Positions 8,493 to 18,763 of a stretch of DNA of 64,000 nucleotides are shown one piece after another. The stretch covers positions 1-64,000 of the forward strand of contig NZ_BAAAOK010000010.1 of assembly GCF_039530285.1 (NCBI RefSeq). The letters are read 5' to 3'. The notes under the pieces are model-generated. The model worked only from the letters and a program-made list of their open reading frames with translations, was not told the origin of the DNA and searched no databases. The position numbers and the translations under genes are program-made. The DNA comes from Actinomadura_C alba (GTDB taxonomy: Bacteria; Actinomycetota; Actinomycetes; Streptosporangiales; Streptosporangiaceae). Numbering within the stretch: the first letter of the stretch is position 1; the number at the start of each line of letters is the position of its first letter.

Positions 8493-8855
8493 ATGGGCGT
8501 GGAGGATTCACGAAGTGCCGGCGGGCACGTTCCGGGCGGCCCCGTTCCAGGCGGAGACGTTCCACGCGGCCACGTTCCGGGCGGTGACCCGATCGGGGGG
8601 GACGGCGGCGCGTCCGGTGGCGCGTCCGGTGGTCCGTACGGTGCCCCCGGCGGCATCGGTGCCGGCCGGCCCCCGTCCACCGCCGCACCGACCGGTGACG
8701 AGCGGGTCGACGAGGCGCTCACGCCGCTCGGCGCGCTCGGCCGGGCGCCCGTGTCCGGGCACGTCGAGATCTTCCGCGAGGTGCACCAGCGGCTCCAGGA
8801 CGTGCTGTCCTCGATCGACCAGGACGGCCCGGCGCCGACGCCGCCACGGCCATGA
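8493..8855 (+). CDS. Small conserved protein upstream of tlyA
   Basis: A 120-residue protein (GTG 8490 is an alternative start three bases earlier; SD-like GGGAGG at 8476-8481). The first 65 residues are low complexity and include four pentapeptides of the form [HPD]VP[GR]G encoded by a 15-bp tandem repeat (8526-8585). The C-terminal 45 residues are helical and look conserved (DERVDEALTPLGALGRAPVSG and HVEIFREVHQRLQDVLSSIDQD). A short protein with this tail lies just before tlyA in several actinomycetes. Its stop overlaps the tlyA start (ATGA, 8852-8855), implying translational coupling. Function unknown. Confidence 0.78.
   Translation: MGVEDSRSAGGHVPGGPVPGGDVPRGHVPGGDPIGGDGGASGGASGGPYGAPGGIGAGRPPSTAAPTGDERVDEALTPLGALGRAPVSGHVEIFREVHQRLQDVLSSIDQDGPAPTPPRP
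8526..8585 (+). repeat. 15-bp tandem repeat x4 (VPGG pentapeptides)
   Basis: Four consecutive 15-bp units start at 8526, 8541, 8556 and 8571, each with the core CGTTCC. They encode HVPGG, PVPGG, DVPRG and HVPGG within the disordered head of the small protein before tlyA. Confidence 0.8.
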
Positions 8856-9652
8856 CGCGTCGAAGACTCGACGCCGAGCTGGTGCGGCGGGGGCTGGCCC
8901 GGTCCCGCGAGCAGGCCGGTGAGCTGATCGGCGCCGGCCGCGTCCGCGTCCAGGGGAACACCGCGGGCAAGGCCGCCTCCCAGGTCGAGACCGGTGCGGC
9001 GATCGTCGTCGACGCGGCCGACAGCGGCCCCGAGTACGTCTCCCGGGGCGGTCACAAGCTCGCCGGGGCCCTGCGCGCCTTCGCCGATCTCGACCCCAGG
9101 GGCCGGCGGTGCCTCGACGCGGGAGCGTCCACGGGCGGGTTCACCGACGTGCTCCTGCGGGCCGGGGCGGCGCATGTGGTCGCCGTCGACGTCGGCTACG
9201 GCCAGATCGCCTGGTCGCTGCGGACCGACGACCGGGTGACCGTGGTCGAGCGGCTGAACCTCCGCGACCTGACGCCGGCCCACGTGGGCCCCGAGCCGCC
9301 GAATCTGGTCGTCGCGGATCTGTCGTTCATCTCGCTCCGGCTCGTGCTCGCGCCGATCCATGGCTGCGTGACCCCGGACGCCGACTACGTGATGATGGTG
9401 AAGCCCCAGTTCGAGGTGGGCAAGGACCACGTGGGCGCCGGTGGTGTCGTCAGAGACCCGGCGCTGCGCGCCGATGCCGTCAGGGGCGTGGCCGGCCACG
9501 CCCTCACGCTGGGTCTCGGCGTCCTGGGCGTCACGGCGAGCCCGCTGCCGGGGCCGTCCGGCAATGTGGAGTATTTCCTTTGGCTTCGGGCCGGTGCGCC
9601 GCCGCTGGACGAGCGCGACCTGGCGAAGGCGATCGAGGAGGGACCTCAATGA
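8852..9652 (+). CDS. tlyA: TlyA family rRNA (cytidine-2'-O)-methyltransferase
   Basis: A 266-residue TlyA protein. An N-terminal S4 RNA-binding domain (RRLDAELVRRGLARSREQAGELIGAGRVRVQG) is followed by an FtsJ-type Rossmann methyltransferase. Landmarks are SRGGHKLAGAL, the SAM motif CLDAGASTGGFTDVLLRAGA, VAVDVGYGQIAW, VVADLSFISLRL and the catalytic-region MMVKPQFEVGK. In mycobacteria TlyA methylates C1409 of 16S and C1920 of 23S rRNA, determining capreomycin susceptibility; the same activity is inferred here. It overlaps the preceding small gene by 4 bp and is 10 bp from the NAD kinase gene, forming an operon. Confidence 0.95.
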   Translation: MTRRRLDAELVRRGLARSREQAGELIGAGRVRVQGNTAGKAASQVETGAAIVVDAADSGPEYVSRGGHKLAGALRAFADLDPRGRRCLDAGASTGGFTDVLLRAGAAHVVAVDVGYGQIAWSLRTDDRVTVVERLNLRDLTPAHVGPEPPNLVVADLSFISLRLVLAPIHGCVTPDADYVMMVKPQFEVGKDHVGAGGVVRDPALRADAVRGVAGHALTLGLGVLGVTASPLPGPSGNVEYFLWLRAGAPPLDERDLAKAIEEGPQ

Positions 9653-9662
9653 GCGTGAGCCG

Positions 9663-10568
9663 ATGAGCGACAAACGATCAGTGCTGATCGTGACGCACAC
9701 CGGACGGCCGGGAGCGGTGCGCAGTGCCCAGCTGGTCATCGAGCGGCTCAGTGAGGCCGGCATCGCCGTGCGGGTGCTCGACGCCGAGGCCGAGGATCTC
9801 GCGTGCGCGGACGTCGACGTCATGTCGACCTCGGCGGCGGCGGCCGAGGACGCCGAGATGGTGATCGTGCTCGGCGGTGACGGCAGCCTGCTGCGGGCCG
9901 CCGAGCTGGCCCGGCCGACGGGCACCCCGCTGCTCGGGGTCAACCTCGGCCACGTCGGCTTCCTCGCGGAGGCCGAGCGGGCCGACCTCGCCGCCACCGT
10001 CGAGAAGGTGGTCGGCCAGCAGTACGAGGTCGAGGAGCGGATGACGGTCGAGGTGACCGTGCGCCAGGACGGCGCCGTCACCGCGACGACCTGGGCGCTC
10101 AACGAGGTGACCGTCGAGAAGGCGTCGCGCGAGCGGATGCTCGAGGTGGTCGTCGAGATCGACGGCCGGCCGCTGTCGCACTGGGGCTGTGACGGCGTGG
10201 TCGTCGCGACGCCCACCGGATCGACGGCCTACGCCTTCTCGGCGGGCGGGCCGGTCGTCTGGCCGGAGGTCGAGGCGATGCTGGTCGTCCCGATCAGCGC
10301 CCATGCCCTGTTCGCCCGGCCGATGGTGGTCTCGCCGAGGTCGGTCGTCGCCATCGAGGTGATACCCGAGACGTCCCGCGCGGCACTGTGGTGCGATGGC
10401 CGGCGCACCGGCGATCTGGCGCCGGGATCACGGGTCGAGGTGCGCCGCGGCGAGACACCGGTGCGGCTGGCCCGGCTCCACCGCACCCCCTTCACCGACC
10501 GGCTCGTGACGAAGTTCGGGCTGCCGGTGACCGGCTGGCGGGGGCGCCCTCGCACACAAGAGCGATAA
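9663..10568 (+). CDS. nadK: NAD kinase
   Basis: A 301-residue ATP/polyphosphate-NAD kinase. The GGDGS motif is at residues 71-75, followed by GVNLGHVGFLAE, the conserved ALNEVTVEKAS and the substrate loop CDGVVVATPTGSTAYAFSAGGPVV. It converts NAD+ to NADP+. The ATG at 9663 was chosen because family similarity begins at VLIVTHTGRPGA; the open frame upstream overlaps tlyA. It lies between tlyA and recN, the standard actinobacterial order. Confidence 0.95.
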   Translation: MSDKRSVLIVTHTGRPGAVRSAQLVIERLSEAGIAVRVLDAEAEDLACADVDVMSTSAAAAEDAEMVIVLGGDGSLLRAAELARPTGTPLLGVNLGHVGFLAEAERADLAATVEKVVGQQYEVEERMTVEVTVRQDGAVTATTWALNEVTVEKASRERMLEVVVEIDGRPLSHWGCDGVVVATPTGSTAYAFSAGGPVVWPEVEAMLVVPISAHALFARPMVVSPRSVVAIEVIPETSRAALWCDGRRTGDLAPGSRVEVRRGETPVRLARLHRTPFTDRLVTKFGLPVTGWRGRPRTQER

Positions 10569-10650
10569 CCTCACCTGGAATGGGGCGCCGGGCCCCGTGA
10601 CCCCCCGAAACCGTCGGGGTACGAAGTGTGATCCGGATAGGGGGTACCAC

Positions 10651-12357
10651 GTGCGGCCGATGGTCGAAGAGGTACGAATCCAGGGTCTCGGCGTGATCGA
10701 CGAGGCCGTGCTGGAGCTGTCCCCGGGGTTCAACGTCGTGACGGGCGAGACAGGGGCGGGCAAGACCATGGTCGTCACCAGCCTGGGACTGCTGTTCGGC
10801 GGGCGGGCCGATCCGCAGCGGGTACGACCCGGTGCCGAGCGCGCCACCGTCGAGGGCCGCATCGTCGTCGACCCCGGCGGCAAGGTCGTCGAGCGCGTCG
10901 AGGAGGCGGGCGGTGAACTCGACGACGGTGCCCTCATCATCACCCGTTCGGTGTCGGCCGAGGGGCGTTCGCGGGCCCACCTCGGCGGCCGGTCCACCCC
11001 GGTGAGCGTGCTCATCAACCTCGCCGACGACCTGGTGGCCGTGCACGGGCAGGCCGACCAGCAGCGGCTGCTGCAGGTGGGCCGGCAGCGGGCGGCCCTC
11101 GACCGCTACGCCGGCGACGAGCTGACCAAGCCGCTGCGCGCCTACACCTCCGCCTACCAGCGGCATCGCCAGGTCGGCGCGCTGCTCGAGGAGCTCACCA
11201 CACGGTCGCGCGAACGGGCCCAGGAGGCCGACGCGCTGAAGTTCGGGCTCGGGGAGATCGAGAAGGTCGATCCGAAGCCGGGCGAGGACGTCGAGCTCGC
11301 GACCGAGGAAGAGCGACTGGGCCACGCCGACGCCCTCCGCACCGCCGCGACCACCGCGCACGAGGCACTGCTCGGCGACCCCGACGCCGTCGTCGCCGCC
11401 GCGGACGCCGTCGGGCTGCTCGGGTCGGCCCGCAACGCCATCGAAGTGGTCCGCGACCACGATCCGGCGCTCGCGGCGCTCGCCGACCGGCTCGCCGAGG
11501 CCGGCTACCTGCTCTCCGACGTAGGCGGCGAACTCGCCGCCTACGCCGAGTCGGTCGAGGCCGATCCGGTCCGGCTCGCCGCCGTACAGGAGCGCAGGGC
11601 GGCGCTGACGGCGCTGACCCGCAGGTACGGCACCAGCATCGACGACGTGCTCGACTGGGCGAAGACGTCCGTGCAGCGGATCACCGAGCTCGACGGGGAC
11701 GACGAGCGGATCGAAGAGCTGCAGGTCGAGTACGGCGAGCTCACCGAGCGCCTCGGTGAGCTCGCCGGAGAGCTCACCTCGGTGCGCACCCGGGCGGCGG
11801 AGCGGTTCTCGGTCGCCGTCACCGAGGAGCTCACCGCGCTGGCCATGCCGCACGCCCGCATCGTGGTCTCCGTCACCCCGACCGGCGATTTCGGCGCGCA
11901 CGGCGCCGATGAGGTGGAGCTGCGCCTGGCGGCGCACCCCGGCGCTCCGCCGCTACCGCTGAACAAGGGCGCCTCCGGCGGCGAGCTGTCGCGGGTCATG
12001 CTCGCGATCGAGGTCGTCTTCGCCGGTGCCGATCCGGTGCCCACCTTCGTGTTCGACGAGGTCGACGCCGGGGTCGGCGGCAAGGCGGCGGTCGAGATCG
12101 GCCGCCGGCTGGCCCGGCTGTCCCGCAACGCGCAAGTGATCGTCGTGACGCACCTGCCGCAGGTCGCCGCGTTCGCCGACCAGCATCTGCTGGTGGAGAA
12201 GTCCAACGACGGCACGGTCACCCGCAGCGGCGTCATCACGCTCGACCGGGACGGGCGGGTACGTGAGCTGTCCCGGATGCTCGCCGGGCTGGAGGACTCC
12301 GAGCTGGGCCGCGCGCACGCCGAGGAGTTGCTCGCGCTCGCCGCCGCGGAGCCGTGA
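10651..12357 (+). CDS. recN: DNA repair protein RecN
   Basis: An SMC-like ATPase of about 568 residues. It has Walker A GETGAGKT near residue 35, a long central coiled coil (residues ~160-390) interrupted by the hinge-like region, then the ABC signature GASGGELSRVMLAIE, Walker B PTFVFDEVDAGVGGKAA, and the D-/H-loop region VIVVTHLPQVAAFAD. RecN acts in recombinational repair of double-strand breaks. The GTG at 10651 is preferred because GGGGG lies 6-12 bp upstream; ATG 10660 is an alternative giving 565 residues. An 80-bp minisatellite lies immediately downstream. Confidence 0.95.
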   Translation: MRPMVEEVRIQGLGVIDEAVLELSPGFNVVTGETGAGKTMVVTSLGLLFGGRADPQRVRPGAERATVEGRIVVDPGGKVVERVEEAGGELDDGALIITRSVSAEGRSRAHLGGRSTPVSVLINLADDLVAVHGQADQQRLLQVGRQRAALDRYAGDELTKPLRAYTSAYQRHRQVGALLEELTTRSRERAQEADALKFGLGEIEKVDPKPGEDVELATEEERLGHADALRTAATTAHEALLGDPDAVVAAADAVGLLGSARNAIEVVRDHDPALAALADRLAEAGYLLSDVGGELAAYAESVEADPVRLAAVQERRAALTALTRRYGTSIDDVLDWAKTSVQRITELDGDDERIEELQVEYGELTERLGELAGELTSVRTRAAERFSVAVTEELTALAMPHARIVVSVTPTGDFGAHGADEVELRLAAHPGAPPLPLNKGASGGELSRVMLAIEVVFAGADPVPTFVFDEVDAGVGGKAAVEIGRRLARLSRNAQVIVVTHLPQVAAFADQHLLVEKSNDGTVTRSGVITLDRDGRVRELSRMLAGLEDSELGRAHAEELLALAAAEP

Positions 12358-12373
12358 TCGCACGATCCGCTCG

Positions 12374-12613
12374 GCCCTGTTTCTTTGCCTCGCTGCGCTC
12401 GGCGCCTCGCGGGCCTTGGAGATGGCGGCTTCCCTCGTCGCGTGCTCGCTCGTGCCCTGTTGCCCTGCCTCGCTCCGCTCGGCGGCTCGCGGGCCTTGGA
12501 GATGGCGGCTTCCCTCGTCGCGTGCTCGCTCGTGCCCTGTTGCCCTGCCTCGCTCCGCTCGGCGGCTCGCGGGCCTCGAAGATGGCGGCTTCCCTCGTCG
12601 CGTGCTCGCTCGT
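12374..12613. repeat. 80-bp minisatellite, three copies
   Basis: Three units of 80 bp (12374-12453, 12454-12533, 12534-12613) are almost identical; the first is slightly diverged at its left end. Each unit contains a Ser/Arg-box-like CTCGCTCCGCTCGGCGGCTC stretch and GATGGCGGCTTCCCTCGTCG. The period is not a multiple of three, so no frame is conserved and it is not coding. It fills most of the gap between recN and steA. Confidence 0.9.
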
Positions 12614-12620
12614 TCCTCGC

Positions 12621-12704
12621 CGCGCGCTCCTCAGTCCAGCCACCATCGGCCCGCTCGCGCTCCGCGCGCTCCTCAGTCCAGCCGCCATCGGCCCGCTCGG
12701 GGGT
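12621..12704. repeat. 42-bp direct repeat, two copies
   Basis: The sequence from 12621 (CGCGCGCTCCTCAGTCCAGC...) recurs from 12663 with a single A/G change over about 37 bp. It directly follows the 80-bp minisatellite, and both occupy the recN-steA intergenic region (12358-12826), which has no supported gene. Confidence 0.8.
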
Positions 12705-12826
12705 CCGTGGCTGGTGGGGTGCATTGGCCGAAGGGGGCGTACGGGGGCGAAGAGGGTGCGTACTGACACGCCTGAAACGATCGTCGTAGCCATGTCATCC
12801 CTGCTGCTCTGGCAGGATGGCAGGCG

Positions 12827-14068
12827 ATGAATCACCCGTCCCCGAAGTCCGAGTGGCGTCTGCGGCTGCCGCAGAGGCTCCCGCAGCGCGCTCTCCAGGC
12901 GCTCGGCCGCGGCCGGGTGAACGGCCGGTCCGGCGTCAACGCGACGGTCCGGCTCGACCGCAGGACCAAGACCCTCACGAAGCGGCTCCGGCCAGGTGAG
13001 GTCGCCGTCATCGACCATGTCGACCTCGACCGGGTCAGCGCCGAGGCCCTGGTCGCCTGCAAGGTCGGCGCCGTCGTCAATGTGGCGCCGAGCATCTCCG
13101 GCCGCTATCCGAACCTCGGGCCGCAGATCCTCGTCGAGGCCGGCATCCCGCTGATCGATGACGTGGGGCCGGAGATCTTCGCGCGGCTCACCGAGGGTGA
13201 TCTCGTCGGGATCCAGGGCGAGACCGTCTTCCGTGGCGACGAGATGATCGCCAAGGGCACCGAACACACGCCCGAGACGCTCGAGACCGCGATCGCCGAC
13301 GCCAAGGCGGGCCTGTCGGTCCAGCTCAAGGCGTTCGTGGTCAACACCATGGAGTACATCAACCGCGAGGGCGACCTGCTCATCGACGGGGTCGGCGTGC
13401 CCGACATCAAGACCAAGATGGAGGACCGGCACGCCCTCATCGTCGTGCGCGGTTATCACTACCGCGAGGACATCGCCGCCCTCCGGCCGTACCTGCGGGA
13501 GTACCGCCCGGTGCTCATCGGCGTGGACGGCGGCGCGGACGCCCTCATCGAGGCCGGCTACCGGCCGGACATGATCGTCGGAGACATGGACTCGGTCTCC
13601 GACGACGCCCTCACCTGCGGGGCCGAGCTCGTCGTGCACGCCTACCACGACGGCCAGGCGCCCGGGCTCAAACGGCTGCACGACCTGGGCCTGGAAGCGG
13701 TGACCTTTCCCGCCACCGCGACCAGCGAGGACATCGCGATGCTGCTCGCCGACGAGAAGGGGGCGACCCTCATCGTCGCGGTCGGCACGCACGCCAACAT
13801 GGTGGAGTTCCTCGACAAGGGCCGGGCCGGAATGGCGAGCACCTTCCTCACCCGGCTCCGCGTGGGCAGTAAACTCGTCGACGCCAAGGGGGTCAGCCGG
13901 CTCTACCGCAGCCGGATCTCGACCTGGTCGCTGCTGTTCCTTGTGCTCTCCGCACTCATCGCAATCGTCGTGGCCGTGTCCGTATCGCCCGCGGGGGACG
14001 TCATCGCCCCGGCGCTGGCGGACAGATGGCACGCCTTCCTCTTCTGGCTGACCGGACTCTTCTCGTGA
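12827..14068 (+). CDS. steA: SteA-like cytokinetic ring protein
   Basis: A 413-residue protein matching actinobacterial SteA. It has a cytoplasmic body with a thiamin-pyrophosphokinase-like segment (GVDGGADALIEAGYRPDMIVGDMDSVSDDAL) and a single C-terminal membrane segment (about 367-390, STWSLLFLVLSALIAIVVAV). In corynebacteria SteA and SteB form a membrane complex at the division site that influences cell separation. Here it overlaps steB (stop TGA at 14066-14068, GTG at 14065), so the two are translationally coupled. The ATG at 12827 follows the repeat-filled gap after recN. The pyrophosphokinase-like part probably lacks that enzyme's activity. Confidence 0.9.
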   Translation: MNHPSPKSEWRLRLPQRLPQRALQALGRGRVNGRSGVNATVRLDRRTKTLTKRLRPGEVAVIDHVDLDRVSAEALVACKVGAVVNVAPSISGRYPNLGPQILVEAGIPLIDDVGPEIFARLTEGDLVGIQGETVFRGDEMIAKGTEHTPETLETAIADAKAGLSVQLKAFVVNTMEYINREGDLLIDGVGVPDIKTKMEDRHALIVVRGYHYREDIAALRPYLREYRPVLIGVDGGADALIEAGYRPDMIVGDMDSVSDDALTCGAELVVHAYHDGQAPGLKRLHDLGLEAVTFPATATSEDIAMLLADEKGATLIVAVGTHANMVEFLDKGRAGMASTFLTRLRVGSKLVDAKGVSRLYRSRISTWSLLFLVLSALIAIVVAVSVSPAGDVIAPALADRWHAFLFWLTGLFS

Positions 14069-15021
14069 TCGATTTCCGCTACCACCTCGTGTCCATCGTC
14101 GCGATCTTCCTCTCCCTCGCGGTGGGGCTGGTCCTCGGAGCGAGCTTCCTGCCGGACAAGTTCGCCGGTGTCCTCAGGAGCGAGGTCACCCGGGCTCAGC
14201 AGAGCAACGACGACCTGCGCGACCAGCTCACCGACCAGGACAGCCGGATCAAGGGCGGTGAGCAGTTCGCCGGCGTCCTCGGCCCCCAGCTCGTCGCGGG
14301 CCGCCTCAAGGACGAGCAGGTCGTGCTGGTCGAGACGCCGGGCTCCAACGACAAGATCCGGGAGCAGGTGGCGAAGGCCGTGACCGACGCGGGCGCCACC
14401 TACACCGGCAGCGTCAACATCCAGAACAAGTACTTCGCCGAGGACCAGGTCGAGGTGCTCGATCAGCTGGCGAGGGCGGTGAAGCCCGGCGGGGTCACGC
14501 TCTCCGAGACGGGCACGCCCTACGACCGGGCGGGGGCGGTGCTCGCCAGCGTCCTCGTGACCGATCAGGCCTCTCGCGCCGGGCGCGAGGAGGCGGCCGG
14601 CGGGGAGGTCCTGGCCGGGTTCAAGGACCGGGGTTACGTAACCACCAGCGGCAAGCCGGGCGCGCGTGCGACACTCGCCGTCGTGATCGCACCATCGACC
14701 TTGTACACGGGCAAGAGCGGTGAGATCGGCAACCGGGCCCTCGTCTCGCTGACCGCCGCGCTGGACGACGCGGGTCGTGGCACGGTGCTCGCCGGGCCGT
14801 CGACCGCCGCGGAGGACGGCGGGCTCATCGCGGTGCTGCGCGGGTCCGACACCGGTGCCCGCGTCTCCACCGTCAACACGGCCGACACCGCCTCGGGCCA
14901 GATCGTCACGGTCCTCGCCCTGGTGACCGAGATAACCGGCAAGTCCGGCAACTACGGAATAGGGTCGGGCGCCAACGGTTATCTCCCGACGCCCGTCCCG
15001 ACCACGGAGAAGCGCACATGA
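14065..15021 (+). CDS. steB: SteB-like envelope protein (often annotated copper transporter MctB)
   Basis: A 318-residue protein starting MIDFRYHLVSIVAIFLSLAVGLVLGASFL, a membrane anchor at residues 5-30, followed by a coiled coil (SEVTRAQQSNDDLRDQLTDQDSRIKG) and a large extracytoplasmic alpha/beta domain. This matches SteB/MctB. The copper-transporter label is historical; a role with SteA at the divisome is better supported by the conserved gene pair. The GTG start overlaps the steA stop. The stop overlaps the next gene's ATG (15018-15021). Confidence 0.88.
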   Translation: MIDFRYHLVSIVAIFLSLAVGLVLGASFLPDKFAGVLRSEVTRAQQSNDDLRDQLTDQDSRIKGGEQFAGVLGPQLVAGRLKDEQVVLVETPGSNDKIREQVAKAVTDAGATYTGSVNIQNKYFAEDQVEVLDQLARAVKPGGVTLSETGTPYDRAGAVLASVLVTDQASRAGREEAAGGEVLAGFKDRGYVTTSGKPGARATLAVVIAPSTLYTGKSGEIGNRALVSLTAALDDAGRGTVLAGPSTAAEDGGLIAVLRGSDTGARVSTVNTADTASGQIVTVLALVTEITGKSGNYGIGSGANGYLPTPVPTTEKRT

Positions 15022-15911
15022 AGCGTCTGATCATCGGTGGTGCCCTGGGCGCCGTCGCGGCGCGTGCCGCCTACACCGCGCTCACCCGGCGGCCGCCTGC
15101 GGTGGGCGACCGCGACGGCGCCGACGCATGGGGCCGCACCAACCACCGCGGTGAGCCGGTGACCCTGCTCGAGGGGCCGGCCTTCGTCGCGGGCGCCGCC
15201 GCGGGCGGCCTGCTCACCCCGGGCCTGCCCGCGCGGACCCGGGCCGCGGCGATACTGGCCGGCGTGGGCTCGGGTGTCTTCGGTGGTTACGACGACCTGG
15301 CCGGCTCGGCATCCTCGCGCGGCTTCAAGGGGCATCTCGGGGCGCTGGCGCGTGGTGAGCTGACCAGTGGCGGAGCCAAGATCGTCGGCATCGGCGCCAC
15401 CGGACTGGCCGCCGCCGCGCTGGCTCGTGAGCCGCGGCACACCCCCTTCGACGTGCTGTTGAACGGCGCCATCATCGCCGGCGCCGCCAACCTGATGAAC
15501 CTGTTCGACCTGCGGCCGGGGCGGGCGATCAAAGTGGGCCTGCTCGCGGGTGCGCCGCTGGCGGCCGGATCCTCGGCCGCGGTGGTCGCCGCACCGCTCG
15601 GCGCGGCGGCCGCGCTGCTGCCCGAGGACCTCGGTGAGCGGGCCATGCTCGGCGACGCGGGCGCCAACGCGCTCGGGGCGCTGCTGGGCCTCGGCGCGAC
15701 CAGGATGGGCCGCGGCGGCCGCCTGGCGGTGCTGGCCGGGCTGGTGGCATTGAACGGCGCCAGTGAGTTCGTCAGCTTCACCAAGGTCATCCAACGGACC
15801 CCGGTGCTGCACCGGCTCGACATGCTGGGCCGGCGGCCCGCGCAGCCGGCCCCCTCGCCGGAGCGCGACGATCGGTCCGACGCCGTTCAGGTGGCCGACG
15901 CGGCACAGTGA
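15018..15911 (+). CDS. Polyprenyl-phosphate sugar-1-phosphate transferase-like membrane protein (PNPT superfamily)
   Basis: A 297-residue multi-pass membrane protein related to MraY/WecA enzymes. The three diagnostic motifs are present in order: GGYDDLAG (Asp92-Asp93), NLMNLFDLRPGRAIK (Asn158-Asp164) and LGDAGANALG. It is shorter than MraY (~360) with a less regular set of helices, so it may be a specialised transferase or a degenerate paralogue. It overlaps steB by 4 bp and the MurJ-type gene by 4 bp (GTGA at 15908). The context implies synthesis and flipping of a lipid-linked cell-wall precursor. Confidence 0.75.
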   Translation: MKRLIIGGALGAVAARAAYTALTRRPPAVGDRDGADAWGRTNHRGEPVTLLEGPAFVAGAAAGGLLTPGLPARTRAAAILAGVGSGVFGGYDDLAGSASSRGFKGHLGALARGELTSGGAKIVGIGATGLAAAALAREPRHTPFDVLLNGAIIAGAANLMNLFDLRPGRAIKVGLLAGAPLAAGSSAAVVAAPLGAAAALLPEDLGERAMLGDAGANALGALLGLGATRMGRGGRLAVLAGLVALNGASEFVSFTKVIQRTPVLHRLDMLGRRPAQPAPSPERDDRSDAVQVADAAQ

Positions 15912-17504
15912 CATCACGGCTGGCCCGCCTCACCGGGGGCCTCGCGGGGGCGGCCGTCCTCATCGCGCTCCTCACCGTCTTGGCGCGCGTCGCCGGTTTC
16001 GGCCGCACGTTCGTGTTCTCGCAGACGGTCACGACGTCGTGCCTGAGCCAGGCGTACTTCCTCGCCAACCAGATCCCGAACGTCGTCTTCGAGATCGTCG
16101 CGGGCGGCGCGCTGGCGAGCATGGTCGTTCCCGTGCTGGCGGGCCCGGTCGAGCGCGGCGAGCGCGAGGAGGTGCGCCGCATCGCCTCGGCGATGCTCAC
16201 CTGGGTGGTACTCGCGCTGCTGCCGCTGTCGGTGGTGCTCGCACTGGCGGCGGGCCCGGTGATGGATCTGCTCGTGCACGGCCAGGCGGGCCGGTGCGCG
16301 CCCGGCGACGTGGTGGGTGTGGCCTCTGGCATGCTGGTGGTCTTCGCCCCTCAGATCGTGCTGTACGGGCTCGCGGTCGTGCTCTACGGCGTGCTGCAGG
16401 CCCATCGCCGCTTCACCGGCCCGGCCCTGGCGCCGCTGGTGTCGAGCCTGGTCGTGATCGGCGCCTACCTTGCGTACGTGCTCGTCGGCACCGGCCGCCC
16501 GAACGACCTCGCGACCCTGCCGCACAGCGCCGAACTCACGCTCTCGGTGGGCACCACGCTCGGTGTGGTGGCGCTCGTGGGCACCGCCATGGTCGCGGTC
16601 CGGCCGCTCCGGCTGGGCCTCCGCCCGACGCTCACCTTCCCGCCCGGCACGGCGAGGCGGATCTCCCGCCTGGCGCTGGCCGGGCTGGCGACGGTCGTGG
16701 CGCAGCAGCTCGCCACGCTCACCGTCATGGTGCTGAGTGGACGCGACACGGCGGGAGCGCTCGCGCACTACAACTACGCCTGGGCGGTGTTCCTGCTGCC
16801 GTGGGCCATCCTGGCGGTGCCGATCGCCACGAGTGCCTTCCCCGTGCTGTCGGCGCGGGCCGGCAGGGCGGAGTTCGACCGCGTCACGGCCTCGACGACG
16901 CGCGCCGTCGTGCTGGTCTCCAGCGCCGGCGCGGCGGCACTGGCCGCCGTTGCGCTGCCCGTCGCCCACCTGTTCGACCGGGCACCGGGCACCTTCCCCG
17001 GCGCGCTGGCCCACGCGATCCTCGCCTTCGCGCCGGGCCTGCTCGGCTATGGCCTGGTCGCCCATCTCGGCCGGGTGCTCTTCGCGTGCCACCGGGGCCG
17101 TGCGTCCGCGGGGGCCACCGTGGCGGGCTGGCTAGTGGTGATCGCCGCGGATCTCGCGCTGGCGCTGACCGTCCCGAGGAACTGGGTCGTGCCCGCGCTC
17201 GGTCTCGGCAACACGATCGGCATGACGGTGGCCGGCGCGGCCCTGGTGGCCGCGCTGATCCGCGCCCGCGGCCGTACGGCGGTCGCCGGGCTCGGCCGGG
17301 CGATGACCGCGGGTGTCGTCGGGGGTACGGCGGGTGGCCTGGCGGGCTACGGTGTGGCCTGGGGCATCGGCCCGGGAGGTCTGGTGACGAACATGGGCGT
17401 GGGCGCACTTGCCGCGGCGGCCGCGGCGGCGGTCTTCGCCGCGATCGCCCTCGTGATCGACGGGCGGGACCTGCGGGCCGTCCTCAGCCGGAAGGTGGCA
17501 CGTG

Positions 17505-17512
<8 letters not shown>
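15908..17512 (+). CDS. MurJ/MviN-type lipid flippase
   Basis: A 534-residue integral membrane protein of the MOP superfamily with about 13-14 hydrophobic segments. The N-terminal region VLARVAGFGRTFVFSQTVTTSCLSQAYFLANQIPNVVFEIVAGGALASMVVP is characteristic of MurJ (lipid II flippase). It lacks the long cytoplasmic pseudokinase extension of mycobacterial MviN. It overlaps the upstream PNPT-like gene by 4 bp and the downstream glycosyltransferase by 8 bp. This is probably a paralogue, since the essential murJ usually lies elsewhere with other partners. Predicted role: export of a polyprenyl-linked precursor. Confidence 0.88.
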
Positions 17513-18727
<1,215 letters not shown>

Positions 18728-18731
<4 letters not shown>

Positions 18732-18755
18732 CCGCTCCGTGTGATCCGGTACAAT
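18728..18755 (+). promoter_or_regulatory. Predicted promoter of the terC transcript
   Basis: A -10 hexamer TACAAT lies at 18750-18755 and a -35-like ATGACC at 18728-18733, with 16 bp between them. Transcription would begin near 18762, directly before the yybP-ykoY-like leader. The -35 overlaps the end of the glycosyltransferase gene (stop at 18731). Confidence 0.5.
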
Positions 18756-18763
18756 TTGTCCCA

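Noticed and set aside
8036..10216. 726-codon - strand open frame
   Set aside because: Only its last 113 codons (SCP2) are real; the rest is antisense of tlyA and NAD kinase.
12374..12704. CRISPR array
   Set aside because: Units are contiguous direct repeats without unique spacers; no cas genes nearby.
12236..14032. 598-codon open frame on the - strand across recN end, minisatellite and steA
   Set aside because: It is the antisense shadow of steA and the repeat array; steA on the + strand has full family similarity and the repeat period shifts frame.
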